From Bacillota bacterium (lineage in GTDB: Bacteria; Bacillota; Clostridia; Oscillospirales; Acutalibacteraceae), in assembly GCA_023412715.1 (NCBI GenBank), contig JAEZCC010000005.1:1-32898 (forward strand): 32,898 nucleotides of DNA, read 5' to 3'. The position numbers were made by a program, and so were the translations under genes. Below the pieces are notes generated by a model that did no database searches, was not told the DNA's origin, and saw nothing but the letters and a program-made list of their open reading frames with translations. Below are positions 8,115 through 16,606 of the stretch, in pieces (position 1 is the first letter of the stretch; every line of letters starts with the position of its first letter).

Positions 8115-8961
8115 ACGGAAGCTGAGGCTCCGCATCGTGCAGTATGTCTGCTTTGCCGTCGTGGCCGTCGGCATTCTGGCGCCGGTCGTGTGGATGATTC
8201 TGACCAGCGTGATGTACCCGAAGGATCTGACGTCCCTGCCGCTGAAGCTGATTCCGACGCAGGTCACGTTCTCGCGGTATGCGGAGCTTTTCAACGACAC
8301 CAATATCGACGACGCCGCGTACGTTTTCAAGGGCGCCCTTCTGAACAGCGTGGTGATAGCGGCTTTTGTGACGCTGCTTTCCCTCGTCGTCGGCTCCCTT
8401 GCCGCCTACGGCTTCGCAAGGCTGAAATTTCATTTCAAAAACGGGCTGATGATGCTGACGCTTTTCACCTACATGATTCCGCCTGTCGCGATGGTCATCC
8501 CGATGTATCTGATTTTCAGCCAGTTCGGTCTGCTCGACAAAAAATCGGGCCTGATTGTGCTCTACCTGTCGTTCATCCTCCCCTTCATCATCTGGGTCAT
8601 GCAGGGGTTTTTCGGTTCCATTTCCAAGTCGTTTGAAGAGGCTGCGGAGATCGACGGGGCTTCCAGGCTCCAGACGCTGATTTATATTTTCGCGCCGATT
8701 GCGCGTCCCGGCGCCATTGCGACGGGGATTCTGGCTTTCCTGATGTCATGGGACGAATTCTTCTATTCCCTGGTGTTTACCTCCAGCCTGAACGCAAAGA
8801 CCATGCCGGTCGCCATCGCCGAATTCAACGGGAAATTCACCATCGACTACGGGATGATTTCCGTGGCGGGGGTCATTGCGTCCCTCATTCCGGTTCTGAT
8901 CACGCTCTTTTTCCAGAAATATATCGTGATGGGCATGACCTCCGGGGGCGTGAAAGAGTAA
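8101..8961 (+). CDS. CUT1 sugar ABC transporter permease (MalG/UgpE-like)
   Basis: Second inner-membrane permease subunit of 286 residues. It starts at ATG 8101, overlapping the 3' end of the preceding permease. GTG at 8098 is an alternative start, and AAAGG just upstream serves either. Membrane segments start at about residue 14 (YVCFAVVAVGILAPVVWMIL). The EAA motif FEEAAEIDGASRLQTLIYIF is in the typical MalG position, about residues 178-197. It ends with the hydrophobic helix and short tail (KYIVMGMTSGGVKE) typical of this subunit. It should pair with the first permease and a shared ATPase. Confidence 0.93.
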   Translation: MNLSKRKLRLRIVQYVCFAVVAVGILAPVVWMILTSVMYPKDLTSLPLKLIPTQVTFSRYAELFNDTNIDDAAYVFKGALLNSVVIAAFVTLLSLVVGSLAAYGFARLKFHFKNGLMMLTLFTYMIPPVAMVIPMYLIFSQFGLLDKKSGLIVLYLSFILPFIIWVMQGFFGSISKSFEEAAEIDGASRLQTLIYIFAPIARPGAIATGILAFLMSWDEFFYSLVFTSSLNAKTMPVAIAEFNGKFTIDYGMISVAGVIASLIPVLITLFFQKYIVMGMTSGGVKE

Positions 8962-9010
8962 CCCCGCGCGCAGAAATTCGGCGGACGGCAGAAAAATAAC
9001 AGGACAGATT

Positions 9011-10360
9011 ATGGAGATATCGTTACTAAGGATGATGATGGTGGACAGATGCAGACTTGCTGTAAAGGATTTTTTGTCCCATTACGGGATGTACTATGAA
9101 GACAATTCCGCACATGATTTATTCGAGGGCTTCTTCGGAGAGATGGATCGCGGCCTTGCCGGGCAGGAAAGTTCTTTGAAGATGATTCCGACCTACCTGA
9201 CGGACGGAAGAGAGATTGCGGCCGGGAAGCCAGTGATTGCCATGGACATCGGGGGGACGAACGTAAGAATCGCGACAATCAGCTTCGACGCCGCGGGAAA
9301 CCCCGAAATCGGCGATTACCAGACGTACCCGACCCCGGGGATACAGGAGGAGATCTCGAGCGACGATTTTTTCCGCACGGTCGCCCGCTACCTTCGGCCG
9401 GTCCTAGACAGAAGCCGCTTGATCGGATGCTGCTTCTCTTTTGCCACGGCGCCCAAAGCGGACAAGGACGCCACGGTCATCGCCACGGGCAAGCAGCTGA
9501 AGGTGCGCGGCCTTCTTGGAAAAAATGTCGCCGAGAGCCTGAAAGCGGCTCTCGAGGAAGAACAGCTCGGAAAAGACAAGAGGATTATCGTGCTGAACGA
9601 CTCCGTCGCGGCCATGCTGGGCGGCGAGACGGTGCGCGGCGACAGAAGGTTCAGCGGCAATATCGGTTTCATTTTCGGCACGGGCACGAACGTGTGCTAT
9701 GTCGAACAGAATCGGAATATCGGCAAAATCGGGAACGCCGACCCGGCGGGGCGGATGATCATCAACGTGGAGTCGTGCGGATACAGCGGGTTCCGGCGCG
9801 GAGAAATCGACCGGGAATTCGACGCGGTGCTGCTGGACTACGGCAAGGATCAGTTTGAGAAGATGGTGTCGGGAAAATACCAGGGCGGGCTTACCCTCAC
9901 CGCCATCAAAAAAGCGGCGGCCGACGGCCTTTTTTCGAAGGCGTTCGGCGAGCATGCCGCCCTGCTTCAGGACCTCTCTTCCCGCGAGATCGACGAGTTC
10001 CTGAATTATCCCTACGGAAAAAACCGTCTGGCCCAATGCTGCCGGGCGGAAGCGCAGGGGCCGCGGGACGACAGACGCATGCTGTACGACCTGATCGACG
10101 CCCTGAACGAACGGTCCGCCTTTCTGTGCGCGGTCGTGCTCGGCGCGGTGATTTTCAAGGCCGGCATCGGGAGCAACCCGTGCCTGCCGGCCTACGTGAC
10201 GGCGGAAGGCTCCACCTTCTACCGGTCGAAAAATTTCAAAGACAAGCTGTATTATTATGTCAGGACCTTCCTGAATCGGGAGCTGGGGCTTTACCCCGAG
10301 TTTTTCAGGGTCAACGACGCCACGCTCATCGGCACGGGGGTTGCGGGGCTGACGAACTGA
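9011..10360 (+). CDS. Hexokinase, eukaryote-type (Hexokinase_1/Hexokinase_2 family)
   Basis: ATP-dependent hexose kinase of 449 residues, expected to phosphorylate the imported sugar at C6 in the cytoplasm. It has the phosphate-1 motif AMDIGGTNVRI (about 77-87). The substrate stretch SFATAPKADKDATVIATGKQ is the counterpart of the eukaryotic SFP...G.LI..TKGF block. LNDSVAAMLGG contains the expected catalytic Asp197. GFIFGTGTNVCYVEQ holds the GTGTN adenosine/phosphate loop, followed by INVESCGYSG in place of the usual NxEWG. The C-terminus (TAEGSTFYRS, then NDATLIGTGVAG) matches the end of the fold. This is the hexokinase family, not ROK or Glk glucokinase, and is uncommon in bacteria. AGGAC precedes the ATG by 6 bases. 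It is the fourth gene of the sugar operon, 49 bases after the permease. Whether glucose, glucosamine or another sugar is the substrate is not decided. Confidence 0.88.
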   Translation: MEISLLRMMMVDRCRLAVKDFLSHYGMYYEDNSAHDLFEGFFGEMDRGLAGQESSLKMIPTYLTDGREIAAGKPVIAMDIGGTNVRIATISFDAAGNPEIGDYQTYPTPGIQEEISSDDFFRTVARYLRPVLDRSRLIGCCFSFATAPKADKDATVIATGKQLKVRGLLGKNVAESLKAALEEEQLGKDKRIIVLNDSVAAMLGGETVRGDRRFSGNIGFIFGTGTNVCYVEQNRNIGKIGNADPAGRMIINVESCGYSGFRRGEIDREFDAVLLDYGKDQFEKMVSGKYQGGLTLTAIKKAAADGLFSKAFGEHAALLQDLSSREIDEFLNYPYGKNRLAQCCRAEAQGPRDDRRMLYDLIDALNERSAFLCAVVLGAVIFKAGIGSNPCLPAYVTAEGSTFYRSKNFKDKLYYYVRTFLNRELGLYPEFFRVNDATLIGTGVAGLTN

Positions 10361-10403
10361 GGACGAAAACCATTCCGCTAAACAGCAAGGAGGATGAAAA
10401 TAA

Positions 10404-11453
10404 ATGCAGGCTGAACATACGTTGATGTGGAAGGAAATCATGGAAGAACCGGCCGCGCTGCGGGCCTGCGCCGCCGAAAACGGCCGCACGATCGCGCAGA
10501 TTGTGTCCGAGGCCGGGAAGCGCGGCGTAAAGCGCGTGACGTTCTGCGCAAGGGGCACTTCCGACAACGCGGCGACGTACGGAAAATACGCGTTCGAGAT
10601 TCTGACGGGGATGCAGGCGGCTTCCGCCGCGCCGTCCGTCCTCGCTCTGTACGGGCGCGACGTGGACTGGGAGGATTCCCTGGTCATCGGGCTTTCCCAG
10701 TCCGGCCAGACGGCGGACGTCAGCCAGATTGTCCGGGCCGCGAGGCAGCACGGCGCGCTGACGGTCGGCATCACCAACACGCCGGGCTCTCCGCTGGCGG
10801 AATCCGCGGAATATGTCCTCCTCTGCAGCGCGGGACCTGAAAAAAGCGTGGCGGCGACCAAGACCTTTCTGACCGAGATGGATCTGACGATCCGGCTGGC
10901 CGCGTCCCTTGCGGGGGCCAAAGACGTTCTGGCGCAGCTTTCGGACGTCCCGGACAATCTTGACCGGGTTTACGGGCTGAAGGACGCCGCCGGGGAAGCG
11001 GCGCGGCGCTACCGCTTTGTGGAAAAAAGCTTTGTGCTTGCGCGCGGCTTGAATTACCCGGTCGCCCTGGAAGCGGCGCTGAAAATCCAGGAGACGACCT
11101 ACATCGGCGCAAAGGCGTTCGCCATCTCCGATTTCTACCACGGGCCGAAGGCCATGGTGCAGGGGGACACCGCCCTTCTGGTGTTTGCCCCCACGGGGCC
11201 TTCGTTCGAAGACGCCGTCGGATTTATCGATAAAATGAGAGAGACGGGCGCGGATTTTCTGGTCTTTTCGGACGATGAAAAGCTGTGCGGGCGCGCCGAT
11301 GCGGCCCTGTGCATTCCGTGTTCGGGCAGCGATTTCGTCACGCCGTTTTACAATGCGGCGGCGTCGCAGATGCTGGCCTGCCAGCTTGCCGCCGTCAGGG
11401 GGAACAATCCGGACAAACCCAGAGGGCTGCAGAAGGTCATGACCTTGAATTAA
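10404..11453 (+). CDS. Double-SIS protein, GlmS-isomerase-like (probable sugar-phosphate deaminase/isomerase or deglycase)
   Basis: Predicted cytoplasmic enzyme of 349 residues with two SIS domains and no glutamine amidotransferase domain, so it should use no glutamine. SIS-1 has ARGTSDNAA (49-57) and LSQSGQTADV (97-106), the sugar-phosphate loops. SIS-2 has ARGLNYPVALEAALKIQE (213-230) and YHGPKAMVQ (245-253). The GlmS isomerase catalytic residues are kept: Lys227, Glu230, His246 and the terminal Lys344 in GLQKVMTLN. Such stand-alone proteins include NagB-II-type glucosamine-6-phosphate deaminases and FrlB-type deglycases. It directly follows the hexokinase (43-base gap, AAGGAGG ribosome site) and is last in the operon. 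This supports a two-step path: phosphorylate, then isomerise or deaminate toward fructose-6-phosphate. The exact reaction is inference. Confidence 0.85.
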   Translation: MQAEHTLMWKEIMEEPAALRACAAENGRTIAQIVSEAGKRGVKRVTFCARGTSDNAATYGKYAFEILTGMQAASAAPSVLALYGRDVDWEDSLVIGLSQSGQTADVSQIVRAARQHGALTVGITNTPGSPLAESAEYVLLCSAGPEKSVAATKTFLTEMDLTIRLAASLAGAKDVLAQLSDVPDNLDRVYGLKDAAGEAARRYRFVEKSFVLARGLNYPVALEAALKIQETTYIGAKAFAISDFYHGPKAMVQGDTALLVFAPTGPSFEDAVGFIDKMRETGADFLVFSDDEKLCGRADAALCIPCSGSDFVTPFYNAAASQMLACQLAAVRGNNPDKPRGLQKVMTLN

Positions 11454-11459
11454 AAAGCC

Positions 11460-11485
11460 GGCCCGCTTTCCTGTTTCAGCGGGCC
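11460..11485 (-). terminator. Hairpin after the SIS gene (better as a minus-strand terminator)
   Basis: GGCCCGCT (11460-11467) pairs with AGCGGGCC (11478-11485). On the plus side it is followed by GATGAAAAG, with no T-run. Read on the minus strand it is followed by GGCTTTTTAATTC, so it would end leftward transcription better than the sugar operon. Confidence 0.45.
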
Positions 11486-11563
11486 GATGAAAAGATGTGA
11501 AAAGATTTTTGATAAAGCAGCGCGGGGAATATCGGGCTTCGTCCCTGCGGGATTCCATCCCCG

Positions 11564-11592
11564 GCCGCCGGAGGCAACTCTCCGGCGGCTTT
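11564..11592 (+). terminator. Probable sugar-operon terminator
   Basis: A perfect 10-bp GC-rich stem (GCCGCCGGAG at 11564-11573 with CTCCGGCGGC at 11580-11589), a 6-base loop and only a short TTT tail. It lies 110 bases past the SIS gene stop. Confidence 0.5.
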
Positions 11593-11608
11593 ATCCGGTG
11601 GGAAAAGC

Positions 11609-11642
11609 AAAAAGCCGGCGCCTTTCAGGCGGCCGGCTTTTT
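11609..11642. terminator. Bidirectional rho-independent terminator
   Basis: AAAAAGCCGGC (11609-11619) pairs perfectly with GCCGGCTTTTT (11632-11642). The loop itself contains GCC/GGC. T-runs are present on both strands, so it can end both the sugar operon and the convergent asnB remnant, whose stop is 24 bases away. Confidence 0.88.
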
Positions 11643-11665
11643 GGGATATTCAGCCCGCGCGGGGG

Positions 11666-12121
11666 TTACAGCTCTATCTGCACCTCGTACTTTTTCAGCC
11701 AGTAATTGACCTGCAGCAGGTAAGCCATCATCTGCGGGCCGGCCATCAGCTGGCCGAACCACGGCTTGCCGTAGTCCGACTTTTCGCCCAGGAAGCGTTC
11801 CGCCGCCTTCCGGTCTACCAGCTGGTGGATGGGCTCCTGATCGTCCTGCATGACGGCCGTGAGGCGTTCCCGAAGAATCTGCTCGTACCTGGGGTTGTGC
11901 GTTTTCGGGTAAGGGCTTTTTTTGCGCGCGTCCACGTCCGCAGGCAGCCAGGGCGCCGCGGCGTCCCGCAGCAGGGCTTTGGAAACGCCCTTGTGGCATT
12001 TATAGGACCACGGGGCGTTGAAGACGTATTCCACAAGGCGGTGGTCCGCGTAGGGAACGCGCACCTCGAGGCCGCTCGCCATGCTCATGCGGTCCTTCCG
12101 GTCCCATAGAGTTAAAATTTG
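11666..12121 (-). pseudogene. asnB: Asparagine synthetase (glutamine-hydrolysing) C-terminal fragment
   Basis: The last 140-150 residues of an AsnB-type enzyme: WDRKDRMSMASGLEVRVPYA, HRLVEYVFNAPW, GVSKALLRDAA, ARKKSPYPKTHNPRYEQILR and the C-terminal YLLQVNYWLKKYEVQI. Full-length AsnB is about 610 residues, so the glutaminase domain and most of the synthetase domain are absent. Recognisable coding starts at about 12106 (W-D-R-K-D-R). Upstream, the frame runs into a TAG at 12124 and AT-rich DNA. The ATG at 12088 is an internal methionine, not a native start. The 3' end and its terminator are intact. The simplest reading is a 5' truncation by DNA joined at about 12106-12124. If it was split by an insertion, the 5' half should lie on the minus strand past the right edge of this window. 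Confidence 0.85.
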
Positions 12122-12368
12122 CTAAGTTAGTAAAAATTTTACAGTTTGTCCATACAAACATCGTAATTTCCTGAAGTCTTGATTCCTAAAACCCGTCCCC
12201 CTGTTGTGGACGAACGAGCATGTCCTCCACATGCTCTGATTCACAGTACCGAACGAACCAAAATCCTGTCATGGGTAGTATAGCTCTGAAAGGCTGGAAC
12301 ATCAAGTGGATGCGAAAGAATCGCCGGATGAGAATTTTCTGCATTATTATGTTTTTGCATTCCCGCCG
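12122..12368. other. Junction region between asnB remnant and phage tail gene
   Basis: No supported gene. It holds GTTTGT-CCAT-ACAAAC (12144-12159), a perfect hairpin at 12216-12236, and a 38-codon minus-strand frame from ATG 12302 to TAG 12186 that lacks a ribosome site. The position where lysis genes normally follow the tail fibre is empty. It could be an attachment site or the scar of a deletion. Confidence 0.5.
12216..12236. repeat. Perfect inverted repeat (hairpin)
   Basis: GAGCATGT (12216-12223) and ACATGCTC (12229-12236) flank a CCTCC loop. There is no T-run on either side, so it is not a typical terminator. It lies in the phage/asnB junction. Confidence 0.7.
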
Positions 12369-14078
12369 TCACGATTCATAAATTGCGACCCAGTGGATGC
12401 CCCACCTTAAATCCGATGAAGAAACTTCATTCGTGATAATCACGCTGAACCCCGTCGTGCTGATGCTTTTGATGTTGCAGTAGCCGAAGCCGTTGGTGTT
12501 GAGTGAGGTCAGGACATACGGAACCTCGGGCAGGGTCGTTCCGAATCCGATGCTGATTTCCGGAGAGTAGTAAATCGAGCCGTACGCTGTCTGCGTGGCC
12601 GTCGTGCCGGAGACAGCGCCCCGCAGAAGGCGCAGGCCGCCCACGGCGTCGGCGCTCGGGTGATAGGCGTCGCTGTAAGCCTTGGAGCCGGAGATGTAGA
12701 TGTCGCCGCCCACGTCCAGCGCGCCGTTCTCCGGGATTTTGTTAATCCCGATCTGCCCGTCCCGAATCGAAAGAACCGGCTTTGCCGTGGGCAGCAGGGC
12801 CGACCGCGCGGTCGAGGCGTAGTAGTCTGATGCCGTGATTTCGATGTTGAACGACGAGTCGATATCGAAATCCCCGATGTTTTCATCGAACGAAAAGGAG
12901 CCGCCGTCCAAGATAGGAGAGATCGGGACGTAATCGCTCCACGTCCCGGAGAAGGTCGTTTTGTACCGGAATTTTAAGGAATATTGGCTCTTTGCCGCCA
13001 TGTAGGCCGCGTAAGTCCCGGCGCAGGCCAGGATGGTCCCGGCTTCGATGTCGTTCACGCGGGAGAGCGACACGGAGGAAATCGCCGGCGGAGAATAGGG
13101 GATCGTCGTGACGGCGGCGCTCTGCTGATAGGTGTTGCCCCGGCTGTCGACGACGGTCACGGTCAGGCTGTCGTCTGCGGATACGGTGCCGAAGCTGATC
13201 ACATTGGAGCTGCTCGTCACCGTTTTGGAGCCGTACTGTACCCGGTAGCTTGAGACCGCCGCGTAATTCTGCGCCGCCGCGCCGGTCACGGTTACACGGA
13301 GATTGGATTTTGTCCGGACGATCTGCGAAGCGTCGCCGGTCAGCGCGACCGTATTGGAATCCACATCCTCATAGGAAAAGCCGGTAAACGTCGGGCTGCT
13401 GTTCACGACACGGGCCGTGATGGAAAGCTCCGTGTACCCGACCACGTCACCGCCCGCATCGTAGGTATACAGGCGAAGCGTGCCGGTCCCGGCGTTCGAA
13501 TTCGGGATCTGCTGGTACATTGCCGAAGCCCACCCGGACGTGTCCCAGACGTAACTGTCGGTGATGTCGTAGCTGAGCGTTGCGGCATAGCTGCCAAAAT
13601 ATAAATTCAGGGCGTGCGTGAACGAAGCGCTTTTCCGGTTCGTATAGATTGTGATGGAGCCGCCGATGTTGAACGAGCCGGAGGAAGCCGTGATCCGGCT
13701 TGCCCTCGGGATCGTTGTCAGCGTGATGTTCCGGGAAACGCTGAGGTTTTCCAGCTTCGAGGTGACGCTCGAATGGAAATATCCGGTGATGTTGACGATC
13801 TTGGTGCCGTCGGCGTTGTGCGGAACGGTCATGGTGGCTGTGCTGCCGATGTGAACCCAACTTGAGCCGATCGTGAAGCCGGAGGAGTATGTCATGGCCC
13901 TTGAGCCGTTGATGTTGATATAGGCGAGGCAGGAATCGTCATACGAGGGGCCGTAGCCGTCGCGGTGGACATACAGCGAAGCGGTGACCGCCGACGTATT
14001 GGCGGAAACGTTCTGCGTGTAGGAATACATGACCTTGACCTGCGAGCCGTTCTTCAAAGTGCTGATGATTTCTGCCAT
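12369..14078 (-). CDS. Phage tail protein, DUF859-like (receptor-binding/tail fibre region)
   Basis: A 569-residue virion protein at the distal end of the tail gene block, the usual place for adsorption proteins. The N-terminal half (MAEIISTLKNGSQVKVMYSY, then TATMTVPHNADGTKIVNITG and ITLTTIPRAS) is the beta-rich pattern I associate with DUF859 proteins of Gram-positive siphophages. The middle holds Ig-like strands (SPPAISSVSLSRVND). The end has ALLPTAKPVLSIRDGQIGIN and PENGALDVGGDIYISGSKAY, a typical fibre-tip motif of streptococcal and clostridial phages. It is the last recognisable phage gene, with no lysis cassette after it. A chaperone or host-range partner is not visible. Confidence 0.8.
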   Translation of the reverse strand: MAEIISTLKNGSQVKVMYSYTQNVSANTSAVTASLYVHRDGYGPSYDDSCLAYININGSRAMTYSSGFTIGSSWVHIGSTATMTVPHNADGTKIVNITGYFHSSVTSKLENLSVSRNITLTTIPRASRITASSGSFNIGGSITIYTNRKSASFTHALNLYFGSYAATLSYDITDSYVWDTSGWASAMYQQIPNSNAGTGTLRLYTYDAGGDVVGYTELSITARVVNSSPTFTGFSYEDVDSNTVALTGDASQIVRTKSNLRVTVTGAAAQNYAAVSSYRVQYGSKTVTSSSNVISFGTVSADDSLTVTVVDSRGNTYQQSAAVTTIPYSPPAISSVSLSRVNDIEAGTILACAGTYAAYMAAKSQYSLKFRYKTTFSGTWSDYVPISPILDGGSFSFDENIGDFDIDSSFNIEITASDYYASTARSALLPTAKPVLSIRDGQIGINKIPENGALDVGGDIYISGSKAYSDAYHPSADAVGGLRLLRGAVSGTTATQTAYGSIYYSPEISIGFGTTLPEVPYVLTSLNTNGFGYCNIKSISTTGFSVIITNEVSSSDLRWGIHWVAIYES

Positions 14079-14092
14079 TCCGGCGATCCCCC

Positions 14093-16606
14093 CTATATCA
14101 CCACAAAGTCCACGCCGACCCCGGCGCGCACGATCTCTTTGACGCTGCCGACGGTCAAGTCGTCCTCGATGATGGTTTTCTGCAGCCGCGTGCCGTCCGG
14201 CGCGACGTTGATGCGAAGATCGTCGCCGCGATAGATCTCAAAAGCCGACGTGGAGATGTGCGCCTTCATGTCGGTGGTATTGCTTCCAATCGTCAGACCG
14301 GTGCCGTCCGCGATGAAATTCGTCGTGTAAAGCTCCTCGTCGGACTGCACCCACGGCGCGACGTTCGTGCCCTCGGAAACGATCAGGTCGGACGCGAGAA
14401 TTTCAACGGAGGCGAATATTTTAAGCGTGCAGACCGTATCGAGAGAATTGAACTGGAACGTGACGAACGTCCAGTCCGTGCCGGTGTCGGAATTGTCGTA
14501 CAGGACGGCTTCGGCGCTGTTCTGCGCGACGCTGACTTTCACTTCCCCGCCGGAGCCGGACGCCCGGAAGAGCAGAGACACCGTGTGCGCCGCGTTGAAT
14601 TTCAGCGGGAACTCCTGCGAGATCGCGCTGCCCGCCGCCATGAGGAAGGCCGAGTTGCTGACCGTGTTGTTCGAGGTGTCCGTATTCGAAATGGCGGAGG
14701 CCTCGCCGGTTACGCTCCAGAACGTCAGCCCATTCCGGCCCGCCGAGTTTTTCAGCAGGTTCCGGTAGCCGGTACGGCTGACCGAAAGCGACAGTCCGTC
14801 CACAGTCTGCCGCATGGCGGTGATCTGTGTTTCCGCGTCTTCCAGTTTGGAATCGTTATCCGAGACAAACCCGTCGAACGTGCTGCTCTCGACCTTCGTC
14901 AGGATCGCGGAATCGTGCTGCTCGATGGTCGACTCCGCATTCGAGAGCCGGAGCGCGATGCCATCCTCGGTATTGGAGATCTGGTTGTCGATGCTGGAAA
15001 CGGTGGTCTGCAGGCCGCCGACGTCGGTCTGGATCGTTGTGATGGTTGAATTGATCGTCGTGATTTCCCCGGCATTGGAATCGACGCCGTTCTGCGCGGT
15101 GTCGGCCAGCGCCTTGAGCTTCGCGGTGATTGCCTGCACTAAAACGTTCCGGGCGGCGTAATAATCGGCAAATTTCTGCCGGTACTGCTCGCCGCTGATA
15201 TCGGTGGTAATATCCCGGTGTTCATCGTCCAGCCAGAGAGGCAGGCCGTCCGTGTAGAGCGCCCCGCCGTTCAGATAGTTCGACAGAAGCTGGAATGTAT
15301 CATTATAGGCTGACAATTCAACGGTAATGCCGAGCGCCGCAGCCTGCGTGCCGAGGGTTCCCTTTTCGTTGGCGAAGGCGCTCCACTCCCGCAGAGCGGC
15401 GCTCTTGTCGTTCGGGGTCAGCTTGTCGTCGCTGTTGAGATCACTCACGCTTCCGGAAACCTCGGCCACAGTTTGATTGGTGACCGTGATCTCCTGCTTT
15501 ACTTCGCTGATCTGCCGGGAGGCGGTGTTGATGGAATTCACCACGGAGATTCGCTTTTCTCCGATCGTGAGTGTTTCGAACCGGTCGGTCAGGCAGTCGT
15601 AGGAAACCGCGCACACCCGGAGTTTCACGCTGACGCCGAACGGGGCATAATCGACCGTCACGTCGTCGCCGAGGTTTACCGTCAGCAGGGATTTGTATTT
15701 TTCATAGCCCGTGACATCTTTCCAGTCCACGAAATCCACGGAGAGGGAGAGCGTCGGAATGTCGGCCCCGGCGAGATACCGGTCGGCTACAAACTGCCGC
15801 ATGGCGTCGTAACAGGAGTCGACCGTAGGGTATGGAACCGCGCCGTCAACTACTTTCCCGACCTGGTATCCGGTGTCCATTGCAGTGATGACCGGAAACG
15901 GGTAATCGGAAATACGCGGGCTGTCGATATACTTTTCCGGGAGCAGCAGGATTTGATTGTCCCCGGCCAGCGCCGTCGGCAGAATCCGCGTCGCCACGCC
16001 GGAAGCGTCCTCCTGAAATTCCAGCCCGGCCATGTTCTTTCCGTAGGCGATCCGCACCCCGTTGTCCGCGCCGAGGCGGGCGTTGACCGCGATATTATAG
16101 TTGTCGCGGACGATCTCGCCGCCCCACCGGGAGATAAATGCCTGATCGGCGTCGCCGAGAAACGCCCGCGCCGGCGACTGGCGGATATAGTATGCGGTGG
16201 AGGTGTGCGTGATGTCGCTCGAAAAAGTAAACGGCGTCGGGTACTGGCAGCCGTCCAGAATTTGCTGCCCGGCTTCCGCGCCGGTTTTGCCGGTCGGCCT
16301 GACGTCTTCCACGAAATTCGCCAGCAGGTCGTAGAAGATGTGGCGGGCGTTCACCTTAACCGTGCCGTCGACCGCGTCCTTCACCACCCGGTAGATGCGG
16401 AACGCCTGCGCGCCCCGGTGGGTGTTCGCCCGGATGATCTTGTTTTTCTGCAGGCGCTTCCATTTGCCGAAGGAGTCGACCGGGTGCGTCAGCTCCAGCT
16501 CGAACGCGCCGTTGATCTCTTCCGATACGACGCACGAGGCGGGGGCGACGGCCCCCAGCCCGTTGCCGTCGAATTCCTGTGTATTGGAATCGTAGACCAG
16601 AACCAT
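14093..16606 (-). CDS. Phage tail-associated protein Tal (prophage endopeptidase tail / minor structural protein)
   Basis: About 837 residues forming the tail hub and spike below Dit. The N-terminal ~350 residues show the Prophage_tail pattern (LVYDSNTQEFDGNGLGAVAP, then NKIIRANTHRGAQAFRIYRV and VNARHIFYDLLANFVEDVRP). Residues about 365-590 are heptad-rich helices with N-rich and T-rich turns, probably a coiled-coil stalk. Residues about 620-760 form a carbohydrate-binding-like jelly roll (GYRNLLKNSAGRNGLTFWSV). The ATG at 16606 is preferred because it overlaps the Dit stop as TAATG. GTG at 16615 is possible but lacks a ribosome site. No peptidase catalytic motif could be assigned, so enzymatic activity is unproven. 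Confidence 0.85.
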   Translation of the reverse strand: MVLVYDSNTQEFDGNGLGAVAPASCVVSEEINGAFELELTHPVDSFGKWKRLQKNKIIRANTHRGAQAFRIYRVVKDAVDGTVKVNARHIFYDLLANFVEDVRPTGKTGAEAGQQILDGCQYPTPFTFSSDITHTSTAYYIRQSPARAFLGDADQAFISRWGGEIVRDNYNIAVNARLGADNGVRIAYGKNMAGLEFQEDASGVATRILPTALAGDNQILLLPEKYIDSPRISDYPFPVITAMDTGYQVGKVVDGAVPYPTVDSCYDAMRQFVADRYLAGADIPTLSLSVDFVDWKDVTGYEKYKSLLTVNLGDDVTVDYAPFGVSVKLRVCAVSYDCLTDRFETLTIGEKRISVVNSINTASRQISEVKQEITVTNQTVAEVSGSVSDLNSDDKLTPNDKSAALREWSAFANEKGTLGTQAAALGITVELSAYNDTFQLLSNYLNGGALYTDGLPLWLDDEHRDITTDISGEQYRQKFADYYAARNVLVQAITAKLKALADTAQNGVDSNAGEITTINSTITTIQTDVGGLQTTVSSIDNQISNTEDGIALRLSNAESTIEQHDSAILTKVESSTFDGFVSDNDSKLEDAETQITAMRQTVDGLSLSVSRTGYRNLLKNSAGRNGLTFWSVTGEASAISNTDTSNNTVSNSAFLMAAGSAISQEFPLKFNAAHTVSLLFRASGSGGEVKVSVAQNSAEAVLYDNSDTGTDWTFVTFQFNSLDTVCTLKIFASVEILASDLIVSEGTNVAPWVQSDEELYTTNFIADGTGLTIGSNTTDMKAHISTSAFEIYRGDDLRINVAPDGTRLQKTIIEDDLTVGSVKEIVRAGVGVDFVVI

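Noticed and set aside
9404..10957. A 517-codon open frame on the minus strand
   Set aside because: It lies entirely opposite the hexokinase and SIS genes, has low-complexity Arg/Ala/Pro-type composition, no ribosome site and no recognisable domain. It is a shadow of GC-rich coding DNA.
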